Source of the DNA: Stigmatella aurantiaca
GTDB taxonomy: Bacteria; Myxococcota; Myxococcia; Myxococcales; Myxococcaceae
Assembly (NCBI RefSeq): GCF_900109545.1
Contig: NZ_FOAP01000001.1
Location: 124,001-188,000, forward strand
Direction: 5' to 3'
Length of the DNA: 64,000 bases
In this document: positions 8,047-17,113 of the stretch, piece by piece
Layout: each line of letters starts with the position of its first letter
Position numbering within the stretch: position 1 is the stretch's first letter
Made by a program: the position numbers and the translations under genes
Notes under the pieces: generated by a model
Told to the model about the DNA's origin: nothing
Databases searched by the model: none
Seen by the model: the letters and a program-made list of their open reading frames with translations, nothing else

Positions 8047-9084
8047 TCAGCGCGTGTAGCGCACCGCGCCGGGCTGGTCTCCAGGCATGAAGAATACCTG
8101 GCCCGTGTAGAGCAGGACCGCAGGCCTCAAATAGGAGGAAGGGGGGGAGGGCTCCAACTGCCAGGCATTTTGGGAGGGCGAGTACAGCGCCGCCTGCCCA
8201 CTGTTGTTCGTGACCAGCACTTCGTGGGTGGTGAGCAGCGTCGCGCTGGACGGCTGCGCGAAGGGAAGGGCGGGACCCGCGTACCAGCGCTGATTGTACG
8301 GGTCATAGATGTCCACGGCGGTCTGGGTGGAGTTGTCCTGACCGCTCAAGACCATCACGTGACCCGAACCGAGCCGGATCGCCTGGTGACGTTCCCGGGG
8401 GTGTGACAGCGTGCCCGCCGCCGTCCAGGTGCCGGTGGCGGGATCGTACAGTTCGGCGGAGGCGAGCGGCTGCCGGTCCGACGTGAGCCCCCCGGTGACC
8501 AGGACCTTGCCCGAGTAGAGCACCGTCGCGGTGTGGTTACTCCGGGCCGTCAGCATCTTCCCTGGCAGAAGGGTCCAGGTCTCCGTGACGGGGTCGAATT
8601 CCTCGGCGCTTGACAGGGCGGTGGCCTGCGGGATTTCCGAGTAATTGTATCCTCCGGTCGCGAGGGCCCGGCCCGAGGGGAGCAACGTGATGGCCGGATC
8701 CCTGCGGTAAACCTTGAACCCTTGCGTCAGGTAGGTCCACTGATCTGTTTCCGGGGCGTAGGTGCTCAGCCTTACCTCCCCACCCATCCGGCCTGGGGCC
8801 ATCGAGATGGCCAGCACCTTGCCTGAGGGGAACTCGGTCAGCATGGGATTGCTGCACATTCCGGGAGGACACATGGGACTCGTGATTCGCCACGTGTCCG
8901 TGTAGGGATTGTAGCGCTGCACGAATCCCGCCCAGATGGTCATGGCCTCCCCCGTGCCGCTGAGCCGCAGGATCGCCTCGGCGGCATAGGGCATGGGGGC
9001 GGGGGACGTGGCGGACCACGTCCCGGCCTGGGCGTTGAGGGAAAGCAATCCTGCCAATGCCAGAACTGACCTGCTGAGCTGCAT
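8047..9084 (-). CDS. Secreted kelch-repeat beta-propeller protein
   Basis: A cleavable signal peptide (MQLSRSVLALAGLLSLNAQAG) is followed by about 320 residues made of kelch-type repeats: recurring 'xxLPSGxVLxxGG', 'xxAELYDPATGTWT' and 'xxRxxHxAxxLxxGxVLVxGG' units, for instance KVLVTGGLTSDRQPLASAELYDPATGTWT. This folds as a beta-propeller and is usually a binding or oxidase scaffold. No galactose-oxidase copper ligands are evident, so binding seems more likely than catalysis. ATG 9084 is preferred over 9099 because a G-rich run (GGGGG) precedes it by about 8 bases. Confidence 0.82.
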   Translation of the reverse strand: MQLSRSVLALAGLLSLNAQAGTWSATSPAPMPYAAEAILRLSGTGEAMTIWAGFVQRYNPYTDTWRITSPMCPPGMCSNPMLTEFPSGKVLAISMAPGRMGGEVRLSTYAPETDQWTYLTQGFKVYRRDPAITLLPSGRALATGGYNYSEIPQATALSSAEEFDPVTETWTLLPGKMLTARSNHTATVLYSGKVLVTGGLTSDRQPLASAELYDPATGTWTAAGTLSHPRERHQAIRLGSGHVMVLSGQDNSTQTAVDIYDPYNQRWYAGPALPFAQPSSATLLTTHEVLVTNNSGQAALYSPSQNAWQLEPSPPSSYLRPAVLLYTGQVFFMPGDQPGAVRYTR

Positions 9085-9210
9085 GACGAAAACCCCCATG
9101 AACCTGCAATGACTTGCAGGAGCGTGCCCGCGCTCAGAGGCCAAAGCAATCCCCCTCCAGGCCCAGTGACAGGCCGCGGACCTTGCCGCGGCCTGCCATC
9201 GGCGCGTGCG

Positions 9211-11382
9211 CTACTTGGGAACCGGGAAGCCGCGCTTGCGCATCAGCGCTTGGATGCCCGCGTCCTTGCCCCGGAAGACCCGGTAGGCCTCCGCCGGATC
9301 CACGGTGTTGCCGGCCGAGAAGACGTTCTTCCGCAGCCGCGCGGCCACGTCCGAATCATACGGCCCCTTGCCCTGCGTGAAGGCCTCGTACGCGTCGGCC
9401 GTGAGGGTGTCCGACCAGAGGTAGCTGTAGTAGCCGGCCGAGTACCCGTCGCCCGAGAAGATGTGGCCGAACTGGGGCGTGCGGTGCCGCATGACGATTT
9501 CCTCGGGCATGCCGAGCTTCTTCAGCGTGTCGCGCTCGAACGCGTCGGGATCGATCTTCTGGTCACCGGCCGTGTGCAGCTTCATGTCCACCAGCGCGCT
9601 CGACAGGTACTCCACCGTGGCGAAGCCCTGGTTGAAGGTGGAGGCCTTGTCGATCTTCGCTACCAGCTCGGGCGGGATGGGCTTGCCCGTCTGGTAGTGC
9701 AGCGCGTAGCGGTTGAGCACCTCGGGCGTGGACAGCCAGTGCTCCAGGAGCTGGGAGGGGAACTCCACGTAGTCGCGCGCCACGGACGTGCCGGACAGCG
9801 ACGGGTAGGTGACGTTGGAGCTCAGCCCGTGCAGCGCGTGGCCAAACTCGTGGAACAGGGTGGAGGCGTCCTCCCAGCTGATGAGGACAGGCTCGCCGGG
9901 GTTGCCCTTCAGGAAGTTGGAGTTGTTCGAGACGATGGTGGTGATGTCGCCCTTGAACCGCTCCTGGTTGCGGTAGGCGTTCATCCACGCCCCCGAGCGC
10001 TTCCCGGCGCGGGCGTAGGGATCGAAGTACCAGAGCCCCACGTGCTTGCCGCTGGCCTTGTCCTTCACCTCCCAGACGCGCACGTCCGGGTGGTAGACGG
10101 GCACATCGCTCACGGGCGAGAAGGTGAAGCCAAACAGCTCCCCGGCCACCCAGAACATGCCCTCGCGCAGCTTCTCCAACTGGAGGTAGGGCTTCACCTC
10201 GTTCTCATCCAGGTCGTACTTCGCCTTGCGGACCTTCTCCGCGTAGAAGCGGTAGTCCCAGGGGGCGATCTTCAGCTTGGTGCCCTCTTTGTTGGCGATG
10301 GCCTGCATGTCGGCCACTTCCTCGCGGACGCGGGCGACGGCCGCGGGCCACACGGCCTCCATCAGGGCCGTGGCGCGCTCCGGCGTCTTGGCCATGGCGT
10401 TCTCGAGCCGCCAGTGCGCGTGCGTCGGGTACCCGAGCAGCTTGGCGCGCTCGGCGCGCAGCTGGAGGATCTCCGTGATGAGCGCGTTGTTGTCGCGCGC
10501 GTCCCCGTTGTCGCCGCGGTTGACGTAGTTGCGCCAGACCTTCTCGCGCAGGTCCCGGCGGGTCGAGTAGGTGAGGAACGGCTCCATGGAGGAGCGCGTG
10601 TTGGTGATGGCCCACTTGCCCTTCTGGCCCCGCGCCTCGGCGGCGGCGGCGGCGGCATCCCGGATGGAGCTGGACAGGCCCGCCAGGTCCGCCTCCGTCT
10701 CCAGGATGACGGCGTAGCCCTCCTCGTCGGCCAGCACGTTCTGGCTGAAGGAGGTGTAGAGCGTGGCGAGGCGCTGGTTGATGTCCGCCAGGCGCTTCTT
10801 GGCGGTGGCGTCGAGCTTGGCGCCCGAGCGCACGAAGTTCGTGTAGTAGTACCACGCGAGGCGCTGCTGCTCGGGGTTCAGCTTCGCCTTGTCCGGAGAG
10901 TTGTACACGGCCTCGATGCGCTGGAAGAGCTTCTCGTTCTGGTAGATTTCATCCGAGAAGGCCGCGAGCTTGGGGGCCATCTCCCGCTCGATGATCTGGA
11001 ACTCGGGGCTGTTGAGCGTCGAGGCCCAGACGCCGAAGACGGTGCCGACGTCGTTGAGCGTCCGTCCGGAGTCCTCCATCGCGGCCAGGGTGTTCTCGAA
11101 GGTGGGGGCCTGCGTGTTGGCCGTGATGGCGGCGATGTCCCGGCGGTTGGCCTCCATCGCCTCTTCCAGGCCGGACCGGAACTGCGAGACGGCGAAGCGG
11201 TCAAAGGCTGGGACTCCGCCGTAGGGGCCGGTCCAGGAGGCCAGCAGGGGGTTGGTCTCCTGGGCTTTCGATTCGGATGGGCTGCTGCTCATGGCGGGGC
11301 GGCCCTCCTGGGCCGTGGTCGCGCACGCGGTGGAGAGGAGGGCGGCGACACCCGCGCTGGCGAAGAAGAACGTTCGTCTCAA
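9211..11382 (-). CDS. dcp: M3 family zinc metallopeptidase (peptidyl-dipeptidase Dcp-like) lipoprotein
   Basis: The 723-residue protein begins with a lipoprotein signal (ALLSTACATT). The gluzincin motif LFHEFGHALHGL lies at about residue 508, followed by the downstream Glu helix (SQLLEHWLSTPEVL), the pattern of the M3A family (Dcp, oligopeptidase A). Dcp releases C-terminal dipeptides; the Tyr-rich YSAGYYSYLWSDTL segment near the end matches the substrate-binding region of this family. Length matches the usual 680-720 plus signal. Its lipoprotein signal places it in the envelope, where it would degrade periplasmic or external peptides. Dcp versus another M3A member cannot be settled by reading. 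Confidence 0.9.
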   Translation of the reverse strand: MRRTFFFASAGVAALLSTACATTAQEGRPAMSSSPSESKAQETNPLLASWTGPYGGVPAFDRFAVSQFRSGLEEAMEANRRDIAAITANTQAPTFENTLAAMEDSGRTLNDVGTVFGVWASTLNSPEFQIIEREMAPKLAAFSDEIYQNEKLFQRIEAVYNSPDKAKLNPEQQRLAWYYYTNFVRSGAKLDATAKKRLADINQRLATLYTSFSQNVLADEEGYAVILETEADLAGLSSSIRDAAAAAAEARGQKGKWAITNTRSSMEPFLTYSTRRDLREKVWRNYVNRGDNGDARDNNALITEILQLRAERAKLLGYPTHAHWRLENAMAKTPERATALMEAVWPAAVARVREEVADMQAIANKEGTKLKIAPWDYRFYAEKVRKAKYDLDENEVKPYLQLEKLREGMFWVAGELFGFTFSPVSDVPVYHPDVRVWEVKDKASGKHVGLWYFDPYARAGKRSGAWMNAYRNQERFKGDITTIVSNNSNFLKGNPGEPVLISWEDASTLFHEFGHALHGLSSNVTYPSLSGTSVARDYVEFPSQLLEHWLSTPEVLNRYALHYQTGKPIPPELVAKIDKASTFNQGFATVEYLSSALVDMKLHTAGDQKIDPDAFERDTLKKLGMPEEIVMRHRTPQFGHIFSGDGYSAGYYSYLWSDTLTADAYEAFTQGKGPYDSDVAARLRKNVFSAGNTVDPAEAYRVFRGKDAGIQALMRKRGFPVPK

Positions 11383-11435
11383 CGAGCTACCTCCGGTAGG
11401 AACTGCGGGAACCGGTGACCGCAGTCATCGGCAGG

Positions 11436-11504
11436 GTCTTTTCGCACAGGGCACGGCGCTCCGCCTCTCCTTCCCGCCAGGGCGGCGGAAGGGTGCGAAA
11501 AGAC
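11436..11504. repeat. 12-base perfect inverted repeat with 45-base spacer
   Basis: GTCTTTTCGCAC at 11436-11447 is the exact reverse complement of GTGCGAAAAGAC at 11493-11504. The spacer holds GC-rich sub-hairpins (CCTTCCCGCC / GGCGGCGGAAGG, imperfect). It lies between the end of the minus-strand gene at 11592 and the start of the M3 peptidase gene, so it could terminate or attenuate minus-strand transcription or form a structured leader for the peptidase mRNA. Confidence 0.6.
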
Positions 11505-11591
11505 AGGCGAATGGAAGGGATGTACCGGGAGGGGGGGGCCGGGAGCGCCCGGCCGTCCCCTGGTGACGGGAGCCACCAGGGGCAGGGGGGC

Positions 11592-12785
11592 TCAGACGTA
11601 GAGCTGCTCGACCGCCTGGAGCTTCAGGAGCTGGCGGGCCATGTGCTGCACCTGCTCCACTTCCATGTTCCCCATGAGCTTGCGGCCCATGGTCTTCAGG
11701 TCCGTGGAGGCGTTGAGGAGGATCTGCCGCACCTGCTTGTTGGTCAGGCGGGGGTTGAGGCGGCGCATGTGGGCCACGAGCGTGCCGAGCTGGGCCACGT
11801 TCAGCCCGGCGACCATGATCTGGGTGTCCGAGCCCTCATCGGGGTTGAGCCCCACGGCCAGCAGCAGCGGGTCCACCAGCAGCGAGCGCGAGAAGCTCTC
11901 GGGGGCGGTCATCTTCAGCCCGGCCAGCTCGGCCAGCATGGGGCCCGTGTCGTGGCCGGGCACGATGGGCAGCACGTTCGCCTTGTCGTAGGCTTTGAGC
12001 ACTTCCTCGTACTGGGCCCGGGTCTCCTTGCCGGGACGGCTGGCCTGGTAGTCCACGAAGGCCTGGTGGACGATGTTCATCAACTCCTGGAGCAGGGTGG
12101 CATTGTCCGCCGCCGGGGAGAACCCCAGCGTCAGGGCCATGCGCTCGCGGCGGGCAGGGACGGAGCTGGGCTCCTTCCAGAGCTCATAGGTGATGGCGCT
12201 CTCGCTGAGCACCAAGGTCAGGTTGACGACGCCCAGGCGGCCGGGGCTCTTGATGAACTTGGTCAACCGGCCCAGGACATCCTGCATGCCGGCCTGGATG
12301 CGCTGGGCCAGGGCGGCTTGGAGCTTCGCGCGGCCCTCCAGGGCCTGGCGCGCGGCATTGGAGTGCTCCCGGTCCTCCGCGGCCTTCCTCTCGCGGGGCA
12401 GCTCGGGCGCGGCCGGAGCGGGCTGCTCGCGCGCGGGGCCCTGGGGAACCGGCTTGGAGTTAGTGGACTCGCCCTGGAGCATGTCGAACCGGCCCCGGCC
12501 CTGGCCCTGGGCCTCGCGCTTGTCCAGGGAGCCCGCGCCACCCCCGGCCTGCGCCCCGACGGCGCCGCCCGACTCCATGCCATCCTGGTTCTGAAGACCC
12601 TGGGCCCCAGCGCCCTTGCTGCTGCCCGCGGACTTGCCCGCGGCGGCGCCGCCCGTGGAGCCCTTGCCCGAGCCGGGCTTCGCGGGCTCCTTGCGGACCT
12701 CCTCCTTGGCTGCGGGTGTCCGGGCCGGCGTTCCCGTCGTTCTCGCGATGATTGCCGCCTGTGCCTGTGCTGACCGGACGCTCAT
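11592..12785 (-). CDS. Protein of unknown function with disordered N-terminus (397 aa)
   Basis: The first 140 residues are low-complexity, rich in A, G, K, P, Q and E (AAKEEVRKEPAKPGSGKG), and probably disordered. A helical C-terminal half follows (QAALAQRIQAGMQDVLGRLTKF, TNKQVRQILLNASTDLKTMGR), without a recognised fold. No signal peptide or membrane segment is seen, so it is probably cytoplasmic. Start ATG 12785 is chosen because the GAGG upstream (reading the minus strand) sits at suitable spacing, and the upstream in-frame ATG at 12842 adds a segment unlike the rest. It may be co-transcribed with the M3 peptidase across 209 bases that hold the inverted repeat. Confidence 0.7.
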   Translation of the reverse strand: MSVRSAQAQAAIIARTTGTPARTPAAKEEVRKEPAKPGSGKGSTGGAAAGKSAGSSKGAGAQGLQNQDGMESGGAVGAQAGGGAGSLDKREAQGQGRGRFDMLQGESTNSKPVPQGPAREQPAPAAPELPRERKAAEDREHSNAARQALEGRAKLQAALAQRIQAGMQDVLGRLTKFIKSPGRLGVVNLTLVLSESAITYELWKEPSSVPARRERMALTLGFSPAADNATLLQELMNIVHQAFVDYQASRPGKETRAQYEEVLKAYDKANVLPIVPGHDTGPMLAELAGLKMTAPESFSRSLLVDPLLLAVGLNPDEGSDTQIMVAGLNVAQLGTLVAHMRRLNPRLTNKQVRQILLNASTDLKTMGRKLMGNMEVEQVQHMARQLLKLQAVEQLYV

Positions 12786-12893
12786 GTGGGGGCCTCGGAA
12801 GAGGTGCTGCGCGCGGAAGTCTACTGCAACTGGTGTTCCCACGTCTGGAGCTTCACTCCAAGTCCGTTTGAGCTCAGACTATCCGCGACGGAA

Positions 12894-14159
12894 TCAGGCC
12901 GCCGGGGGGCGTTCGGTGACTTCGAACGTCATCCCGGCCTTTCGCAGCCGCTCGATGAGCGTGGAGCCCATGCTGGAGGCGGGGGTGAGCACACCGCCCC
13001 CGGTGGCGGGCGGGTCGAAGGCCAGGCACAGGGCGGACTGGGAGAGCATCCGGGCCGTCGCCGCGTAGCCCGGGTCGCCCTGGGAGGCCACCTTGCCCTC
13101 CAGGCGGAGCGTGCCGCCCTTCGGGGAGGTGCCCTCGCCGCGCAGCCGCACCTCGAAGAAGCCGTTCTCGCGCGCCTCGGCCGAGGGGCCCTCGCCGGGG
13201 CCCGGCAGGACGCGCTGCTCGAGCAGGCGCCGCACCGGGGTGATGCTCGCCGCCGCCATGAAGGCGCCCATTCCCGCCGTCATGCCCGCGGCGGTGAGCA
13301 GCCCCTTCACGCCGGGGGCGAAGCTGGAGGACTCCGCGTAGAAGAAGTCCCGGCCCCAGGGGTAGCCGAGCAGGGCATTGGAGCGGCGGACCACGCGCGT
13401 GTTGACGGAGGCCATCAGGAAGGGGGCCGTCCACCGGCCCAGCTCCGCGCTGTAGCGCACGCCCATCTGGTCGCGCTCCTCGCGGGTGCCCCGCCGGGGC
13501 TCCGGGTCCAGCGCGTGGGGATTGCCCATCACCCGGCGGACGGAGGGGTCCGCCGCCATCTCCTCCATCATCTGCATCATGCTCGCCAAGGTGCCCCCGC
13601 TGATGCCGCCGCGCATGCGCGTCATGTAGTAGTTCACGCGGTGGCAGTGCGTGCCGTGGCGCTCCTTCATGGCCTCCTGGAGCATCAGCACGCCCAGGTC
13701 CGAGGGGATGGAGTCGAAGCCACAGGTGTGGACGATGCGCGCGCCGCTCTTCTGGGCTTCCTCGTGGTGCGCGTCGATCATCCGGCGCATCCAGTGCACC
13801 TCGCCGGTCAAGTCACAGTAGTCCGTGCCGCTCCGGGCACAGGCCGCCACCAGCTCGTTGCCATGGCGGGCGTAGGGGCCCACGGTGGAGATGACCACGC
13901 GCGTGCGCGCCACCATCGCATCCAGCGAGGCGGCGTTCCGGGCGTCCGCGAGGACGATGGGGAGGTTGGCGCTCGAGGCATTGAGGGCGCCCAGCGACGC
14001 GCGGACCTGCTCCAGCCGGGTGCGGTCCCGGCCCGCCAGCGCCCACGTGGCGCCGTGGGTGTCCTGGGTCTTGGAGAGGTACTCGGCGACGAGGCGTCCG
14101 GTGAACCCGGTGGCGCCCCAGAGGATGATGTCGAACTCGGTTTTCTCGGATTTGGGCAT
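12894..14159 (-). CDS. Saccharopine dehydrogenase-like NADP-binding oxidoreductase (trans-acting enoyl reductase family)
   Basis: The 421-residue protein starts with a dinucleotide-binding motif (FDIILWGATGFTGRLVAEYL), has the second-strand segment WALAGRDRTRLEQVRASLG, and a central YCDLTGEVHWMRRMIDAHHEEA followed by HTCGFDSIPSDLGVLML. This set is typical of the saccharopine dehydrogenase NADP-binding family that includes mycobacterial trans-acting enoyl reductase, which reduces enoyl groups in lipid/PKS products. There is no PKS gene nearby, so a role in lipid metabolism is inferred only. No membrane segments are evident. Confidence 0.85.
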   Translation of the reverse strand: MPKSEKTEFDIILWGATGFTGRLVAEYLSKTQDTHGATWALAGRDRTRLEQVRASLGALNASSANLPIVLADARNAASLDAMVARTRVVISTVGPYARHGNELVAACARSGTDYCDLTGEVHWMRRMIDAHHEEAQKSGARIVHTCGFDSIPSDLGVLMLQEAMKERHGTHCHRVNYYMTRMRGGISGGTLASMMQMMEEMAADPSVRRVMGNPHALDPEPRRGTREERDQMGVRYSAELGRWTAPFLMASVNTRVVRRSNALLGYPWGRDFFYAESSSFAPGVKGLLTAAGMTAGMGAFMAAASITPVRRLLEQRVLPGPGEGPSAEARENGFFEVRLRGEGTSPKGGTLRLEGKVASQGDPGYAATARMLSQSALCLAFDPPATGGGVLTPASSMGSTLIERLRKAGMTFEVTERPPAA

Positions 14160-14295
14160 GGCCAGGCCGCGATCTGCCCGGATGTGATTCTTGGGTCAAT
14201 CATCATCGAATAGCTGCTATTCATTCCTGGCCATATGCGGCGCCGGGGCGCGGGGCGCATTCTCCCCGCCAGACGCATGCTGCTGGAGACACGCC

Positions 14296-14886
14296 ATGGC
14301 TGAACCCGAGATTCGCATCCAATCCGTCCAGGTTCTCTCGGACGATTGGGCCATCCTGAAGAAGACCGTGCTCGACTACCGGCGCCGCGACGGGACGTGG
14401 CAGACCCTGGTGCGGCAGACGTATGACCGGGGCCATGGCGCGGCCGTGCTCCCGTATGACGCGGGGCGGGGCACGGTGCTGCTCATTCGCCAGTTCCGCT
14501 ACCCGGCCTACGTGACAGGGCACCGGGAGCCGCTCATCGAGGTGTGCGCGGGGCTGCTCGACAAGGATGATCCGGAGACGTGCATTTGCCGGGAGGCCGA
14601 GGAGGAGACGGGCTATCGCATCCGCAACGCGCGCCGCATCTTCGATGTCTTCATGAGCCCGGGCAGCGTGACGGAGCGTCTGGCGTTTTTCCTGGCGGAT
14701 TACTCGCCCGCGGACCGGCTCAACACGGGGGGAGGGGACGCAGGCGAAGGGGAGGACATCGAGGTGCTCGAAATGCCGCTGGCGGAGGCCCTCGCGATGA
14801 TTGGCCGGGGCGCCATCATCGATGGAAAGACCATCATGCTCCTGCAACACCTGGCGCTGGAGAGGCTCCAGCCGCCGTCCCGATGA
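14296..14886 (+). CDS. nudK: NudK-like GDP-mannose / nucleoside-diphosphate-sugar pyrophosphatase (Nudix)
   Basis: The 196-residue protein carries the Nudix box AGLLDKDDPETCICREAEEET continuing to GYRI, and the characteristic NudK downstream block (FDVFMSPGSVTERLAFFLADY, then EDIEVLEMPLAEALAMI, then DGKTIMLLQHL). From memory these are near-identical in layout to E. coli NudK, which hydrolyses GDP-mannose. The ATG at 14296 places the conserved N-terminus (VQVLSDDWAILKKTVLDYRR) at the start. The stop overlaps the ATG of the LysR gene (ATGA), so the two form a translationally coupled unit, which is unusual because LysR genes are more often divergent from their targets. Confidence 0.93.
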   Translation: MAEPEIRIQSVQVLSDDWAILKKTVLDYRRRDGTWQTLVRQTYDRGHGAAVLPYDAGRGTVLLIRQFRYPAYVTGHREPLIEVCAGLLDKDDPETCICREAEEETGYRIRNARRIFDVFMSPGSVTERLAFFLADYSPADRLNTGGGDAGEGEDIEVLEMPLAEALAMIGRGAIIDGKTIMLLQHLALERLQPPSR

Positions 14887-15815
14887 GCCAGCGCCTGTCC
14901 AACTGGGATGACCTGCGCGTCTTCCTGGCGGTGGCGGAGACTGGCTCGCTCAGCGCCGCGGCCCGGCAGCTCCAGATGAGCCAGCCCACGGTGGGGCGCA
15001 GGCTCCGCGCGCTGGAGCAGGACGCGGGCGTGCGCCTCTTCGACCGGGTGTCGAACCGGATGGAATTGACCGAGGCGGGGCGGGAGGTGCAGCGCGTGGC
15101 CTCGCCCATGCGCGGCACCGCGGACGCGGTGGAGCGGCGCCTCGGTGGGCTCCTGGCGGGTGAGCGCGATCCGGTCCGCATCACCGCGACGGGCTCGGTG
15201 GCCTTCTTTCTGACGCAATTCCTGCCGGAGTTGATGGCGAGGACAGGCGGCATTCCCATCGCCCTCTCGTCCACGAAGGAGCCGCTCAACCTGGCCCGCC
15301 GCGAGGCGGACGTGGCCATCCGCATGCGCCGGTTGCCCGTGGACGGCGACCTGGTCTCGCGCAAGCTCGCGACGCTGCGCTTCTCCATCTATGGGCCCAC
15401 GCAGGCCCCTGCTCACCCGTCCATCATCGGGTTGCCGAAGACCGAGCGGAGGCCATCACAGTCCGGGTTCCTCGACGACTGGGCGGCGGGGCGGCCGGTG
15501 GCCCTGCGGCTCTCGGACGTGTTCTTGCGCTACCAGGCCGTGCGCTCCGGCCATGGGGTCTCGCTCTTGCCCTGCTGGCTGGGGGATGGCGATTCCGGGC
15601 TTGTCCGTCTGATGCCTCCTCCAAAGGAGCTGACGGAGGACGTCTACTGCCTCTACCACGGCGACAACCGCGCCTTCGCCCCGGTGGTGAAGGTCTGCCA
15701 GGCGCTGGGAGAAGTCTTCCGGTCGCACGCGAGCCTCTTGGCGGGCGAGGGCAGCGAAGCCAGACGCCGGAAGCGCCGCGAAAGCCGGCCCCGGGTTACC
15801 CGAAAGGGCAAGTAG
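14883..15815 (+). CDS. LysR-family transcriptional regulator
   Basis: An N-terminal winged helix-turn-helix (WDDLRVFLAVAETGSLSAAA and QPTVGRRLRALEQDAGVRLF, residues 8-62) matches the LysR family. The C-terminal effector domain is compact (about 200 residues, VRITATGSVAFFLTQFLPELM) and ends in a basic tail (RRRKRRESRPRVTRKGK) that the family does not usually have. The start overlaps the nudK stop. It is probably co-expressed with nudK; which genes it controls is unknown. The neighbouring thiolase operon on the right is also a possible target. Confidence 0.9.
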   Translation: MSQRLSNWDDLRVFLAVAETGSLSAAARQLQMSQPTVGRRLRALEQDAGVRLFDRVSNRMELTEAGREVQRVASPMRGTADAVERRLGGLLAGERDPVRITATGSVAFFLTQFLPELMARTGGIPIALSSTKEPLNLARREADVAIRMRRLPVDGDLVSRKLATLRFSIYGPTQAPAHPSIIGLPKTERRPSQSGFLDDWAAGRPVALRLSDVFLRYQAVRSGHGVSLLPCWLGDGDSGLVRLMPPPKELTEDVYCLYHGDNRAFAPVVKVCQALGEVFRSHASLLAGEGSEARRRKRRESRPRVTRKGK

Positions 15816-15821
15816 CATGGC

Positions 15822-15850
15822 TTGACTCCGGTGATTCCGGCCGACATATT
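15822..15850 (+). promoter_or_regulatory. Candidate sigma70 promoter of the thiolase-TetR operon
   Basis: A -35-like TTGACT (15822-15827) is followed after 17 bases by CATATT (15845-15850), about 25 bases upstream of the thiolase ATG. The match is 5/6 at -35 and 4/6 at -10. This is a consensus reading only; no start site is known. Confidence 0.5.
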
Positions 15851-15861
15851 ATGGCCGTAAT
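15834..15861. promoter_or_regulatory. Inverted repeat overlapping the -10 box, candidate TetR operator
   Basis: ATTCCGGCC (15834-15842) and GGCCGTAAT (15853-15861) are inverted copies matching at 8 of 9 positions, with a 10-base spacer containing the candidate -10 box. This size and position fit a TetR-family operator; the thiolase operon encodes a TetR protein. Confidence 0.45.
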
Positions 15862-15875
15862 CAAAGGAGCCGTGC

Positions 15876-17111
15876 ATGCCAAGCAGCTACGTCATCGACG
15901 CCGTGCGCACCCCCCGGGGCCGTGGAAAAGCCGGCAAGGGAGCGCTGTCCGGGATTCACCCCCAGGAACTCTTCGCGCAGGTGCTGACGGCCCTTCAGGC
16001 GCGAGGCCGCTTCGATGCGCGGAACGTGGATGACGTGATGGTGGGCATCGTGTCGCAGGTGGGCGAGCAGGGCGCCAACCTTGCCCGGAACGCCGTGCTG
16101 TCCGCGGGCTGGCCCCAGGAAGTGTCCGCCGTCTCCCTCAACCGCTTCTGCGGCTCGGGCCTGCAGGCGATTCACTTTGGCGCCATGGGGGTGGGCTCGG
16201 GGACGATGGATCTCGCCGTCGCCGGGGGCGTCGAGAGCATGTCGCGCGTGCCCATGGGCGCGGATGGCGGAGGCCAGGATGGGGACAACAAGCACCTCCG
16301 GGAGCGCCTCTTCCAGGTTCCCCAGGGCATCAGCGCCGACCTCATCGCCACGCTCGAGGGCTTCTCGCGCGAGGAGCTGGACGCCGTGGCGCTGCGGTCC
16401 CAGCAGAACGCCGCCCGGGCCATCGAAGAGGGCCGCTTCTCCCCGTCGCTCTTCGCCGTGAAGGACCCGTTCACCGGGGCCGTGGTGCTCGAGCGCGATG
16501 AGTTCCCCCGGCCCGATACCACCGCCGCGGGCCTGGCCGCCCTGAAGCCCGCGTTCACCGCCCTGGGGGAGACGGCGGTGGGTCCCAAGGGGGAGACGCT
16601 GGATCAGCTCGCGCTCGCCGTGTACCCGCGCGCCAAGGCCATCCACCACCTGCACACCGCCGGCAATTCGAGCGGCATCGTCGATGGGGCCGCCGCCGTG
16701 GTGCTCGCCTCCGAGCGGTACGTCCGCGAGAAGGGCATCCGGCCGCGGGCCCGCATCCGGGCGATGGCCACCCTGGGCACCGAGCCCGTCCTGATGCTCA
16801 CCGCCCCGGCACCCGTGAGCCAGAAGGCCCTGCGCCTCGCGGGCATGCAGGCGGGGGACATCGACCTGTGGGAAATCAACGAGGCCTTCTCCGGTGTGGT
16901 GCTGCAGACCATCCGCGCGCTGAACATCGATCCGGACCGGGTGAACGTGAATGGTGGCTCCATCGCCCTGGGGCATCCGCTGGGCGCCACGGGGGCCATG
17001 CTGTTCGGGACGGCGCTCGATGAGCTGGAGCGCACCGGCAAGCAGACCGCGCTCATCACCATGTGCATCGGGGGCGGCCAGGGCATCGCCACCATTCTGG
17101 AACGGCTCTGA
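15876..17111 (+). CDS. Thiolase (acetyl-CoA C-acyltransferase)
   Basis: The 411-residue protein shows all thiolase signatures: the acyl-accepting Cys in [12 protein letters not shown] (about residue 92), the GHP motif in [18 protein letters not shown], and the second catalytic Cys in CIGGGQG near the end. Thiolases cleave or condense acyl-CoA at the beta-keto position, in fatty acid degradation or ketone formation; the FadA-like layout favours degradation. AAAGGAG lies 6 bases before the ATG. It is followed after 2 bases by a TetR gene, which probably senses an acyl-CoA or related ligand and represses the operon. Confidence 0.93.
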   Translation: MPSSYVIDAVRTPRGRGKAGKGALSGIHPQELFAQVLTALQARGRFDARNVDDVMVGIVSQVGEQGANLARNAVLSAGWPQEVSAVSLNRFCGSGLQAIHFGAMGVGSGTMDLAVAGGVESMSRVPMGADGGGQDGDNKHLRERLFQVPQGISADLIATLEGFSREELDAVALRSQQNAARAIEEGRFSPSLFAVKDPFTGAVVLERDEFPRPDTTAAGLAALKPAFTALGETAVGPKGETLDQLALAVYPRAKAIHHLHTAGNSSGIVDGAAAVVLASERYVREKGIRPRARIRAMATLGTEPVLMLTAPAPVSQKALRLAGMQAGDIDLWEINEAFSGVVLQTIRALNIDPDRVNVNGGSIALGHPLGATGAMLFGTALDELERTGKQTALITMCIGGGQGIATILERL

Positions 17112-17113
17112 GC

